Below, piece after piece: positions 9,448 through 19,592 of a DNA stretch of 64,000 nucleotides; position 1 is the stretch's first letter, and each line of letters begins with the position of its first letter. The notes under the pieces are model-generated. The model did not search any database. It saw only the letters and a list, made by a program, of their open reading frames with translations, and was not told the DNA's origin. A program made the translations under genes and the position numbers. Location: positions 96,503 to 160,502 of the forward strand of contig CAUYUJ010020269.1 of assembly GCA_963575745.1 (NCBI GenBank). The letters are read 5' to 3'. Source of the stretch: Prorocentrum cordatum (taxonomy: Eukaryota; Sar; Dinophyceae; Prorocentrales; Prorocentraceae).

Positions 9448-12398
9448 CTACTCCTCCGCTGAGTCCGAGCTCCCCCCATCCCCGTCCACCTCGTCCGCGA
9501 TTGGCTCGAGCAAGCGCCGCACCTCCATCATCGTTCCCGCGAAGTACTTCTCTACTTTCTCAGCGAAACCGTCGTCGCCGCCGAGCTTCTGGGCGAAATT
9601 CTTGTCATGCCCCGCCATGTACAGTGCGCATCGGTCCAAGGTCGCGTCGAGCCACTCCCGGTGCACCTCGTTGACCGCCACGCCCTCGTACTCCATCGCG
9701 CCAGAGGCTGCGATTGCCAACGCGCCAGACCCCGCCGTGAAGTCAACGATGTGCGTGATGTGATGGTGCTCGCAAATCCGCTGCCAAAAGCTCAATGGCT
9801 TGACCTCCAAGTGCGAGAAGGGGTGCCCGTTCGCCTCGATGTCTTTCTGCGCGCGCCTCCCTCTCACCGGGCCAGCGGCTGCGTTTCCCAAGATCGAGGC
9901 CTTCGTGTCGTGGGTCATCCGCGGCAGCTCGCGGTACTGCCGCATAGGCACGCCCGTGTACGTCGTGTACGAACTCGTGGTCTCGCCGCACAAGTTGAAC
10001 TCCGCGCGCTGCACAACCTTCATGGCGCCTCTTTTCGGGATGGAGCAGATGACGACTTCCTTGTTGTTGCACGCAAAACAAGTCACTCTTCCCGGGACTC
10101 TGGGGTCCTGTGCCTTGCCCGGCTGCACATACACACACCAACACTCAGTCACAGCGTGCGCGCCAGAGGCTGCGAGACCCTCCTCTTTGTCCTCGAGCAG
10201 TTTGCGGCACGACCGGCTCCGCCCGTCGAGGAAAATGACGATATCGTGAACCGAACGCTTCTGCGAGACGAAATCAAGCACCCGCCCGAAACGCTCCGCA
10301 TCCACAGCGACGTGGTCGCCCAAGCTCGCCGCCGCCCCGCTCTTGCTCACGTTTGGGGCGAACAGGTCGGCCGACACAACGAATGCTCGGACGTCTTGCT
10401 TTTTCCTGGCGTACCTATGTCCGAGACGCATCTCTTCCCAGAGTTTCTGCAACTGGGCGGTGCTGTGTTCCGCGCCAGTGGCTCCGCCAACCGACGGCAG
10501 CGCCACGAACGAAACGGACTTCCTGCGAAGAGAGAGGAGCAAGTCCTTGGTTTTCTTGAGGTCCTCCTGGTCGGCCTCCGCGAGCTCGGACGCCCCCATG
10601 ACCACGCCAGAGGCCCCGCCCTCGGCAGTGCCAGTCGAAATGGGACCCGCCGCGCAAGCAGCGGTCAGCGCGCGGTACTTGACGCCCATCTCCTTGGTGC
10701 TATCGGTGAAATACCGGTGCCACAGGAAGGCGGCTGCACCTCCCTGCAGGTCTTTGGCGGCCAGCTCCTGGAGCTCCTCGTCGAAGTGGCCAGCCCAAAC
10801 GGCCCACGCGAAGTCGATCAACGCCTGCGTCTTCGCTTCTCGGCCTTGCTGGTCGCGGTATTCGGCCACGGGGACAGCGAACATGTTTTCCAACCCTGTG
10901 TTATCGGAGCTCTCCTCTCGCCGAAATGCAGCAGCTAAGCCTTTCTCGCCAGAGGCTGAGAAGTGCTTCACGATGGCAAGCGGCGAGCGAAACATGGATA
11001 CTGTAGGCGCCATGTCTTTGTCGATCATCGCCGCCTCGTGCATAATGTACTCGATGACATCATGTTTCTTGAACAGCACGTGCGTCAGCGCGGGGGTCTT
11101 TTTCTCTTGCCCCGTGACCCGTCCCACAGAAAGCCCCCCCCCCTGGGGGCGTCGCCTGTCAGCCGGGCAACGCGCAAGCAGTCCAGGACGAACGCCATCG
11201 AGTCGCAGGCAGCCGCGTCCTTGTCTGCCTGGGAGGGCGCCGTCCTTGCTTTGCAGAGCTGCGCCAGCCGCATCAACAGCGTGGGTTCGCGGAGCTCGGG
11301 GCAGAAAGCCTCCGCCAAAGAGTAAGCCACGGCGCAAGCGTGATTCCCGACGAAAGGCGTCAAGCTTTTCAAAGCCTTGGCGTGTGCCTCGGTGAGCGCG
11401 TTGCCCTTGAACGTGATCCCGTAGGTCGTGAGGACTTTGGTCAATTTCGGAAGAGATATGTTCTCGGCCACAGCCTTCTGGTACTTTGTCAGGCGACTCA
11501 CCTTTTCAGCCAGCTTCCAAAAGGCATCCGCGCCAGAGGCTGCGGAAGTAGAGAATACGGTCTCAGAGAACAGCAGCGACGCTAGCAGGCAGGCGTCAGG
11601 GTCGGGGCTGAGACGCAGCCTGATCGGCACAGACAAAGCTGCCTCAAACAGCTTGAATGTGCGATCACTGTTGCCGGCGGACAATGCCTCTGCCATGGCG
11701 CCATACCACGCCATCACAAGCGGGTGCCCCGCCAGCATGGGCACTCCCGTTGCCATGAGAACAGTGGATTCGCCCTCGGTCATGCGCTGGGCAACCTTGG
11801 TGTTGACAACTCGCGCTGGGAGCGGCACGTCGAACGAGTAGCGCCGCGACGGCGGGTGGTCGGAAGACAGCAAGAGCCTCTCCTCAGTCCAGTTCGCCAT
11901 GGCGGCATCGAGCTGGCTGATAGAGACGATGTCGGACGTGTCGGCGGCGAGCGGGTCAAGCATCCACACCGTCCCTGCAGCCTCGTACTGCCCCGTCGTA
12001 GAGAAGCTCAACTGCAAGTTGTCGTACTGCATGACCTCCCGAAACGATGTCAGGTGCGCGCCAGAGGCTGCGGAAGAAATTTTCAGAGGAGGGATGAGCA
12101 TGACGGAGGCGGGCACTTTGAAGGCCACCAGTGCTTGCTTCTCAGACAGGAACTTCAGGAGAGCATTGTCGACGTACTCCTTGGCCCCCTTGGCCCAATT
12201 GATCAGATGCCCCGCCTGGCTCTGCACCGAATCCATCTCGAGCAGCTCCTCGACGGCCAATGGCGCAGGCGGTGAGGGCGCCGCTGCAGACGGCGCCGCA
12301 GGCGCCGGTGCAGGCGGCGCTGCAGGCTGCTGCGCCGTGCGCGGCCTCTTCGGCGCGGGAAGAGCTTCCTGATGAGGCGCCATGGGCGGCGCGAGCAC
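9448..12398 (-). CDS. protein with methyltransferase-like C-terminus, one frame break
   Basis: Two frames (12398 to about 11140, then about 11133 to 9448) make one protein of roughly 980 aa if a break at a G10 run (11134-11143) is bridged. The N-terminus is low-complexity Pro/Ala with a basic APKRPR patch (nuclear-signal-like). The middle is helical and unrecognised. Near the C-terminus, VDFTAGSGALAIA followed ~12 residues later by YEGVAVNE resembles motifs I and II of Rossmann-fold SAM methyltransferases, and the tail is acidic. I see no clear catalytic DPPY/NPPY motif, so activity is unproven. Seven exact hairpin motifs and two loop variants lie in frame, mostly as AASGA, one of them directly after motif I; an eighth exact copy (10606) lacks paired flanks. 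The break may be an assembly indel, a short intron or real decay. Confidence 0.6.
11134..11143 (-). other. homopolymer at the frame break (C10 on plus, G10 coding)
   Basis: The two halves of the 9448-12398 gene are in different frames on either side of this run. A one-base length change restores one open frame. A short ~60-bp intron spanning it (donor at ACAG|GC, acceptor at CAAG|AG) is also in phase but less convincing. Confidence 0.6.
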
Positions 12399-12489
12399 AC
12401 GAAGAGACGCAAGAAGAGTCGGGCGCGCGCCTCGTTGCCAGCACTTGGTCCTTGAACCGATCAGCTGCGCTGGGTGGATGTCTTATTCA

Positions 12490-14130
12490 TTCTTTCGGGC
12501 GTGGTCTGCTCTACGTTTGGACGGGGTCTCGTCTCCTTGTGGGTGGTCTGATCTACTTTTGGACGGGGTCTGATGTACTTTGGGGCGGGGTCTGGTGTCC
12601 TTGTGGGTGATCTGGTTACTTTTGGGCGGGTCTGGTCTACTGTTGGACGGGGCCTGGTCTGCTTATGGGTTGTCTGATCTACTTGCGGGCGGGGTCTGAT
12701 CTACTTGTGGGCAGGGTCTGGTCTCCTTGTGGGTGGTCTGATCTTCTTTTGGGCGGGGTCTGGTCTACTTTTGGCGGGGCCTGGACTGCTTGTGGGTGGT
12801 CTGATCTACTTTTGGGCGGGGTCTGGTCTACTTTTGGGCGGGGTCTGGTTTACTCGTGGTTGGTCAGGTCTACTGTTGGGCGGGTCTTGTTTACTTATGG
12901 GCGGGGTCTGGTCTCCTTATGGGTGGTCTGATCTACTTTTGGGCGGGGTCTGATCTACTTTTGGGCGGGGTCTGGTCTCCTCGCGGGTGGTCTGATCTAC
13001 TTTTGGGCGGGTCTGGTCTACTTTTGGGCGGGGTCTGGTCTCCTTGCGGGTGGTCTGATCTACTGTTGGGCGGGTCTGGTCTACTTTTGGACGGGGTCTG
13101 GTCTCCGTGTGGGTGGTCTGATCTACTTTTGGGCGGGGTCTGATCTACTTCTGGTCGGGGTCTGGTCTACTTTTGTCTTGGGTCTGGTCTAGTTGCCGTT
13201 GGTCTGGTCTACTCTGGGTTGGGGTCTGGTCTACTTTTGGGTGGTATGGATGACCTGTTGGCGGGCTCTGGTCTACTTTGGGGCAGTCTGGATATATATA
13301 TATATATATGTGTTATTTCTTTTTTGGGGGGTCTGGTCTACTGTTGGGCGGGGTCTGGTCTACTTTTTGACGCGGTCTGGTCTATTTTTGTCTGGGGTCT
13401 GGTCTACTTGCGGCTGGTCTGGCGTGCTCTGGGTCGCGGTCTGGTCTACCTTTAGGTGGTCTGGATTACTTGTTGGCGGGGTCTGGTCTACTTTGGGGTT
13501 GTCTGGTATATTTTGGACGGGGTCTTGACTACTTTCTGGGTGGTCTGGTCTACTTTTGGGCGGGGTCTGGTCTACTTTGGGGCGGTCTGGTCTAGTTGTT
13601 GGGCGGGTCTGGTCTACTTGCGGGCTGGGCCTGGTCTACTTTTGCGGGGTCTGGTGTACTTTTTGACGGGGTCTGGTCTACTGTTGTCCGGGCTCGGGTG
13701 TGCTTGCGCGGCCTGGTATAATTTTGGGTGGTGCCTGCTCTACTTGTGGACGGGGTCTGGTCTACTTTTGGGTGGTCTGGTCTACTTGTGGGCGGGGTCT
13801 GGTCTACTCTGGGTCGGAGGTGGTCTACTTTTGGGCGGTCTGGATGACTTTTTTGGCGGGGTCTGCTTTACTTCGTGGCTGGGTCTGGCCTGCTACCTGG
13901 GTGGCCTGCCTCACTTTTGGGTGGTCTGGTTACCTCTTTGACGGGGTCTGGTCTACTTGCGGGCGTTCCGGCTTACTTTTTTCTGGGGGGGGAGGGAAGT
14001 CTACTTTCTGGGCGGTCTGATTATAATATGGGCGGTGTCTGATCTACTTCTGGGTGGTCTGGTTCACTGTTTGGCGAGGTGCGGCCTACGTCTGGGTGAT
14101 CTTGCCTGCTTGCGGGCGGGGTCTCCTTTT
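12490..14130 (+). repeat. GT-rich ~22-bp satellite, block 3
   Basis: The same family as 1205-1888, in the same orientation, filling the interval between two minus-strand genes. A (TA)n run interrupts it at about 13291-13308. The 3' part (13150-14130) is more diverged, with longer units and frequent GGTCTGGTCTACTTTT. Confidence 0.9.
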
Positions 14131-14147
14131 TTGTTCGGGTAAGATCC

Positions 14148-17100
14148 TCAGGCGCGCATTGGAATTCCGTCCACAGTCACTGCTTTGGGCCCTATATAAT
14201 CCCTCACCTGCCTCGCTGCAGACGCCCATGCGACGACGTCGCGCAGAGTCGAGAAAAGCGTCCCGCCAGAGGCTGGGGGTGCCGCTTCCGACACTGCGAG
14301 GTTCGACCCCGCTCTGCGGGCCACGCGCCGCACCGCCGCCCGCGCATCTGGATGCACCGTGACGAGGCCTGGCCCGAGATGAATAACCTCCTGGCGCTCG
14401 TTTGCTGGGACGTGGCGCGTGCGATGGTCGAGTGGAATTCTGTCTGGGTGGCCCTGGGCTGCGACCAGGAGCGTCTGCGTAACGACGTCCAGGCCAAGCG
14501 AGGCGATGTAAAAGAAAGAGACGGCCAGATCCACACTTGCTGCCAGCGCGTCCACGTCGTGGAGAAACGCCAAGTCTGGAACGACGACGAGGTCTGCTTC
14601 TGCGCAACGGTGTCTGCCAGTGGCAGTAGCGCAACCTCTCGCAGGGCACATGTCGGTCGCACCGCCGAGGCTTGCTACCTTGCTGTACGGCGAGGGCCGC
14701 GCCAGAGGCTGCGTCGTCGAACCTAGTCTCGGGGCCAGGTTGACGCCGGGCGGGTTCACGAAAGGCGCCCCTGGACGCGCCCGCGTCTGCTGGACGCCTG
14801 GTATATTGTTGCGGCTGCGCGCTTGGAACTTACCCATGTCGTCGCTCCACAAAGCGCTCCCCTCAGTGCCGGCGCCGGAATGCACCGCGGTCGACGGGCC
14901 CCGCGCCCGTCGAACGCGGGCAACAGTCACGGCCAGGCGGGCGGCCCCAAGGACGGCCCGAGAACGTCCGCGAACCAGCCCGGGCGCGCTCTTCCTTTTT
15001 AACGTGGCCGCCGCAGTAGCTTGAGGGTTGTAATGCCCACGCCGTTGGCCGAGCAGTTCCCGCCAGAGGCTGGCGCATTCCCTGGAGAAGGACGTCGAGC
15101 CTAGTCCAGGGCGAGCCGCGCCTTCGTCGAATTCTGATGCCGTCTTCGGCCCGTTCAACTTCAGGATCAAGCAGTCGTCGTGAAAAGCAATATCATCAGT
15201 GCGGTGCTCTACCCGTTGATCCCGATATCGGGCTAAGTCGCGCTCGACGGTGCACTCCCCGTCTTCAATCGAAATGTAGAACCGCACGAGGCGGCAGAGC
15301 ATGCGAGAGGCCCCACGGAGCCGGTTCGGGCAAGCCGCCTCCCAAAAGACATCGTCGAGAATGCGAGCCCACGCTTGCTGGTTAGTTGCCCCCGCCAGTG
15401 GCTGGGATGGCCCCATCTGTTGCATCATGTAGGGAAGCACGCCGTTGTACTGCAATACCGCCGCCTGCTCGTCGCAGCCGAGGAGGCCCGCCAGCTGGCG
15501 AACGCCCCGCAGAAGGAAACGCCGCACTTCCACATCGGGCACTGGGCCGAAGCCTTTCTGCACGAGACGCCGGTCAAACATGGCCAGCGCCGAGCGGACG
15601 TCAGTCCGCGGGAAGTCCGCGAGCAAGCGCTCTTTTGTCAAGCTCGCCACGTTCTGCAATCGGTGGAGGAGCTCCTCATTGTGCGCTGCTGCTGGTTCCC
15701 CCCATGGCATCACGGGGTCTCCGTCTGCGTAGAACACATACCTGCGGCGAAGATCGCGCATGACCGTCTCTGTGATGAAGCCAGCCTCGTGTCCTTCCGC
15801 TCGGACACGGATCCGCGGTAGCGGCTCCTCGGAAGCCGGGGCGGTCGCGCCAGAGGCTGCGGCTGCGACGGGAGGTACCTGGAGGGCCGACTGGAAGACC
15901 CGCCCTTCCATGAAGACAGCATCCAGCGTCTCGACCATGCAATCGATCTCGGAACGCGACTTTGCAATGTCGTGGCTGGCGACGTCGGAGAGTCGCAAGA
16001 ACCAATTGCATATGATCCCCCAGTCCGCGGCCACACCAACGGCCATACAGAACTTAGTATCGAATTTCCGCAACAAGGCGCCCGCCCGATGGCGCTGCTC
16101 CCGGTCGCGGCGACGGTCCGACGCGATGTACGCTAGCAAAGTTGCCACCGGCACGAGCAAGAGGGCGATTTTCAACACTGGGTCCGCCGTCGAGTCGAAG
16201 CGTTGCTTGGCGAACGCCAAATTCCGCACGATTCCCGCCAGGGGCTGGGGTCCTCCAGGCAACCCAGGCACTGCCACTGCGTGCACGTTGTCGTTGTCCT
16301 CCTGGATTGCCACCAGAAGGTTGTGCAGCTTGTTAGAGTGCATTAGGTCAGGAACCAACGCATGCCGATCATTGAACAGCTCCCTCCAGACCTCCCCAAA
16401 CACGTCGTCGCAATGCATCGACTTGACGGCAATGCGTATGGCGTGTGCTGGATCGCGAATCACGATTAACAAGTTGGGGAACAGTTCGCGAGCAGCGAGG
16501 AAGACTGAACGCCGCTCCTTGGACGCGCCATCAGCAGAGAAACTGGTGACTGTTCGCAGCACGTGTGCTTTCAGTTCCTCATCGCACGCCAGGGGCTGCG
16601 CCCCCCTGCGGCCCTTAATTCTGCCGAGCGGCGTGCAAAAGTTTGTCAGAAATGCATCAAGCTGCTTAACCGCAGTGACAGCGTGGTCCTCCTCGAAGTC
16701 GGACGCGTGTTTCTTCGAGCAGTCGAGAAGGCCTAACACGCCCGAGAGGCAATATCCTGACGCACCAACGTTGCCCAAGTGGAAGCCCTGACCGCTATGT
16801 TGTACAGCAGGAAGGTCGGCGCGAAACCGGACGATTTTCCGATACTTCGACTCATCGATAGCCAAAGATATGGAAGTCGCCTGGTGCAGCACTTTGCGGA
16901 TATTCTTCCTCAAGACCTCCGCCATCACTTGGACTTGTCGGCGATGGCGTTTCCGTCTTCTGTTCGCCACCGAGCCAGGCGCGTGCCCTTTCTTATCGCA
17001 GATGCGAGCGTCCTTCCGGTGAGAGACTCCTTCTGATAGCACCGCCCACGCGTCTTTCCACTCCGATGGGGACGGTGCGTTTCCCTTTATCAAGCCAGTA

Positions 17101-17471
17101 TCAGACTCGGTCGCCAGAAGCTCGCATGGCTTCTCAGTTGGCCAAACGGTCGGGCACGCCAGAGGCTGTGGTACAGTCGGCTGAGCAAACATGTCGGAAC
17201 CCTTTCTCTTTTTTATCCCACAGGCCACGCGGTGCGAATCGGAAGTGCTATGTCGTTCTAAAAGCATCCTGGCGTGAAAACCCGTCTTCGGGCGAATCTG
17301 GAACTTGGCAAACTTTGAAAACCTGGCGCCGTCACACTTGTTGCCAGAAGCCGCAAACTCAGCGCATATCCTGCACCCGAGGCCCCATATGCCACGGTTA
17401 ACGCCTCGCGACAACCAAGAACGGCCCTCGTAGAGGGTACACGCCTCGTAAACCTTGGGGCGCTTCTGCAA
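14148..17471 (-). CDS. hAT-like transposase-derived protein
   Basis: An open frame of 1107 codons; the N-terminus may continue into the adjacent gap. Residues 33-80 hold C-x2-C ... H-x5-H in a setting like the TTF/ZNF862-type zinc finger of hAT-related proteins. Further features resemble the hAT RNase-H-like fold: ISLAIDES (Asp 206), SADGAS (Asp 314), then RDPAHAIRIAVK at 339-350, like the C/R-x2-H motif. FYISIEDGECTVERDLAR near residues 730-750 resembles the C-terminal dimerisation region. The last ~300 residues are an extension I do not recognise. Hairpin motifs are read in frame as AASGA, QPLAG, SLWRE and PASGG. The length without stops argues for selection or recent origin. No terminal inverted repeats were identified, so it may be domesticated. 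Confidence 0.55.
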   Translation of the reverse strand: MQKRPKVYEACTLYEGRSWLSRGVNRGIWGLGCRICAEFAASGNKCDGARFSKFAKFQIRPKTGFHARMLLERHSTSDSHRVACGIKKRKGSDMFAQPTVPQPLACPTVWPTEKPCELLATESDTGLIKGNAPSPSEWKDAWAVLSEGVSHRKDARICDKKGHAPGSVANRRRKRHRRQVQVMAEVLRKNIRKVLHQATSISLAIDESKYRKIVRFRADLPAVQHSGQGFHLGNVGASGYCLSGVLGLLDCSKKHASDFEEDHAVTAVKQLDAFLTNFCTPLGRIKGRRGAQPLACDEELKAHVLRTVTSFSADGASKERRSVFLAARELFPNLLIVIRDPAHAIRIAVKSMHCDDVFGEVWRELFNDRHALVPDLMHSNKLHNLLVAIQEDNDNVHAVAVPGLPGGPQPLAGIVRNLAFAKQRFDSTADPVLKIALLLVPVATLLAYIASDRRRDREQRHRAGALLRKFDTKFCMAVGVAADWGIICNWFLRLSDVASHDIAKSRSEIDCMVETLDAVFMEGRVFQSALQVPPVAAAASGATAPASEEPLPRIRVRAEGHEAGFITETVMRDLRRRYVFYADGDPVMPWGEPAAAHNEELLHRLQNVASLTKERLLADFPRTDVRSALAMFDRRLVQKGFGPVPDVEVRRFLLRGVRQLAGLLGCDEQAAVLQYNGVLPYMMQQMGPSQPLAGATNQQAWARILDDVFWEAACPNRLRGASRMLCRLVRFYISIEDGECTVERDLARYRDQRVEHRTDDIAFHDDCLILKLNGPKTASEFDEGAARPGLGSTSFSRECASLWRELLGQRRGHYNPQATAAATLKRKSAPGLVRGRSRAVLGAARLAVTVARVRRARGPSTAVHSGAGTEGSALWSDDMGKFQARSRNNIPGVQQTRARPGAPFVNPPGVNLAPRLGSTTQPLARPSPYSKVASLGGATDMCPARGCATATGRHRCAEADLVVVPDLAFLHDVDALAASVDLAVSFFYIASLGLDVVTQTLLVAAQGHPDRIPLDHRTRHVPANERQEVIHLGPGLVTVHPDARAAVRRVARRAGSNLAVSEAAPPASGGTLFSTLRDVVAWASAARQVRDYIGPKAVTVDGIPMRA

Positions 17472-17489
17472 ATCGCACCGAATGCAGAA

Positions 17490-17589
17490 NNNNNNNNNNN
17501 NNNNNNNNNNNNNNNNNNNNNNNNNNNNNNNNNNNNNNNNNNNNNNNNNNNNNNNNNNNNNNNNNNNNNNNNNNNNNNNNNNNNNNNNN
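17490..17589. other. scaffold gap, 100 N
   Basis: Exactly 100 undetermined bases, the usual placeholder for a join of unknown size. Hairpin-motif content changes sharply across it. Confidence 0.98.
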
Positions 17590-17684
17590 AAATCCGCCGG
17601 CCCCCTTGTGGGGCCACCAGGCTGTAGGCACGTGATTCGCAGTTTCCTGTACCAGTCGTAGGTTGTAGTTTCCAGTGTTGCAGT

Positions 17685-17746
17685 TCTGCTTCTTGCTGGT
17701 TACTGTAACTAGTTGACTTCTTGCTGGTTACTGTAACTAGTTGATT
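17685..17746. repeat. short tandem duplication
   Basis: A ~28-bp segment containing GGTTACTGTAACTAGTTGA occurs twice in a row. GTTACTGTAAC inside it is a near-palindrome. Confidence 0.8.
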
Positions 17747-17833
17747 GACCGCGCGAGGGGGGGGAGGCCCAAACCGGCTTTTTTAGCACCCCCTGGGCGC
17801 GTTGTCTGAATTGCTGGGGGGGCTCGAAATCGA

Positions 17834-18650
17834 CACCCCTCACGCAGATCCGCGGGGTCAGGGTCCAAAAACACATGGGATTTGCCACATTTCTGAAATT
17901 CGGTGCCACCCCTCACGCAGATCCACGGGGTCAGGGTCCAAAAACACAGGGGATTTGCCACATTTCTGAAATTCGGTGCCACCCCTCACGCAGATCCGCG
18001 GGGTCAGGGTCCAAAAACACAGGGGATTTGCCACATTTCTGAAATTCGGTGCCACCCTTCACGCAGATCCGCGGGGTCAGGGTCCAAAAACACAGGGGAT
18101 TTGCCACATTTCTGAAATTCGGTGCCACCCATCACGCAGATCCGCGGGGTCAGGGTCCAAAAACACAGGGGATTTGCCACATTTCTGAAATTCGGTGCCA
18201 CCCCTCACGCAGATCAGCGGGGTCAGGGTCCAAAAACACATGGGATTTGCCACATTTCTGAAATTCGGTGCCACCCCTCACGCAGATCCGCGGGGTCAGG
18301 GTCCAAAAACACAGGGGATTTGCCACATTTCTGAAATTCGGTGCCACCTCTCACGCAGATCCGCGGGGTCAGGGTCCAAAAACACATGGGATTTGCCACA
18401 TTTCTGAAATTCGGTGCCACCCTTCACGCAGATCCGCGGGGTCAGGGTCCAAAAACACAAGGGATTTGCCACATTTCCGAAATTCGGTGCCACCCCTCAC
18501 GCAGATCCGCGGGGTCAGGGTCCAAAAACACAGGGGATTTGCCACATTTCTGAAATTCGGTGCCACCCCTCATGCAGATCCGCGGGGTCAGGGTCCAAAA
18601 ACACAGGGGATTTGCTACATTTCTGAAATTCGGTGCCACCCCTCACGCAC
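17834..18650. repeat. 73-bp satellite, about 11 copies
   Basis: Units begin at 17834, 17907, 17980, 18053, 18126, 18199, 18272, 18345, 18418, 18491 and 18564, with a truncated copy from 18637. Identity between units is very high. Each contains CACGCAGATCCGCGGGGTCA, AAAACACA and a TTTCTGAAATTCGG half. The repeat is open on both strands, which explains the 65-70-codon frames. Confidence 0.97.
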
Positions 18651-18654
18651 ATCC

Positions 18655-18790
18655 ATCGCAAGGCGTGGTAACCCAAACTGCGAGTACTCCCTCGGCCTTT
18701 TAATCCCAAGGTGTGGTAACCAAGCTCGTAAACCATACACGTCTTCCCAATCGCCCTGTGTGGTAACCACTCTTGTGATCAGTTGGTTTT
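18655..18790. repeat. GTGTGGTAACC-type degenerate repeat
   Basis: Three spaced copies of a (G/C)GTGTGGTAACC-like word at about 18663, 18711 and 18759, roughly 48 bp apart, directly after the 73-bp array. Confidence 0.6.
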
Positions 18791-19142
18791 GCCGATTGCG
18801 AATCGGCCTCGCATGAAGTTCCGATACTGCTGCACGACAGCGCCAAAGCCTCATGACTTAGCTCTTCCATGGCCCATTCTCCGAGAGAGGGGGCCGGCGG
18901 CAGGGGGCGAAGCCCTTACGGATTTTTGGGCTGTTCTTGAATCTCCCCCGCTCCGCTCAGCGAGAGCGCCCGCTCCGCGAGCGCGCCGCGGCTGCCGCGC
19001 CCGCGCCCGCGGGATGCCGGCGGCGGCGAGGGGGCCCGGCTCTCCGCCCCGGGGCGGAGTGCGGCCCCCGCGCCGCACCAAGGGGGGCCACGTGCGAGCC
19101 CGACCCCTGCAGTCGGGGCGTTGACCTAAGGAATCCAAAATA

Positions 19143-19345
19143 TTGGAGGCCTGGAAATTGGCACCAGCACCAACACAGGGGGTTGCCTCCACAGGGGGAA
19201 GATGATCCTAGATTTCGGTGTTGGTGGTAATATTTCGGCCACCCTGGAAGCCAGAATATTACCACCATCACCGAGATCGGGCTCTTGCTTCCCTCGGTGG
19301 AGGCACACCGCCGAAATTGGTGTTGGTGTCAGCCTCTAGGCCTGC
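19143..19345. mobile_element. MITE-like element with ~50-bp imperfect terminal inverted repeats
   Basis: The left end (GGCCTGGAAATTGGCACCAG...) pairs imperfectly with the right end (...TTGGTGTCAGCCTCTAGGCC). The centre is a second inverted repeat, 19216-19234 against 19255-19273, built on GGTGGTAATATT. The element is ~200 bp with no ORF of note. Confidence 0.6.
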
Positions 19346-19498
19346 GAAAATAAGAAACGAAGCCCCTTTTTTCCATGAGTTGAACTTCGATGTCCCATCG
19401 AAAACATAAGGAAACCCTGAGGCAAGCTGTGAAACACTTAAAGGAACGCGGAGCCCCTCCCCAACGAAAAGGGTTCCTTCTTCAGGGCCCCGACTGTA

Positions 19499-19592
19499 CC
19501 CCCCACGATTTCTGAAGGGGGGTGGGGTTCACCTCACTCGGGAGCTCCCGAGCGAAGTGAACCCCACCCTCCCCCTCGGAAATCGTGGGGGG
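19499..19592. repeat. long perfect-centred hairpin
   Basis: Arms of about 45 bp meet at GGGAGCTCCC (19540-19549). The left arm carries CACGATTTCTGAAGGGG and GGTGGGGTTCAC; the right arm is the inverse with a few mismatches. Confidence 0.85.

Noticed and set aside
9607-10938. 443-codon plus-strand ORF
   Set aside because: Antisense shadow of 9448-12398; composition is Arg/His/Leu-rich as expected for the complement of GC-rich coding DNA.
15760-16791. 343-codon plus-strand ORF
   Set aside because: Antisense of the hAT-like gene, which has recognisable motifs on the minus strand.
457-17166. Hairpin motif as a CRISPR-like array
   Set aside because: Spacing is irregular (about 30 to several hundred bp or more), copies lie in protein-coding frames, and there are no cas genes; the genome is eukaryotic.
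17858-18639. Sixty- to seventy-codon ORFs in the 73-bp array
   Set aside because: Each is the same satellite read through on either strand; no starts or context of genes.
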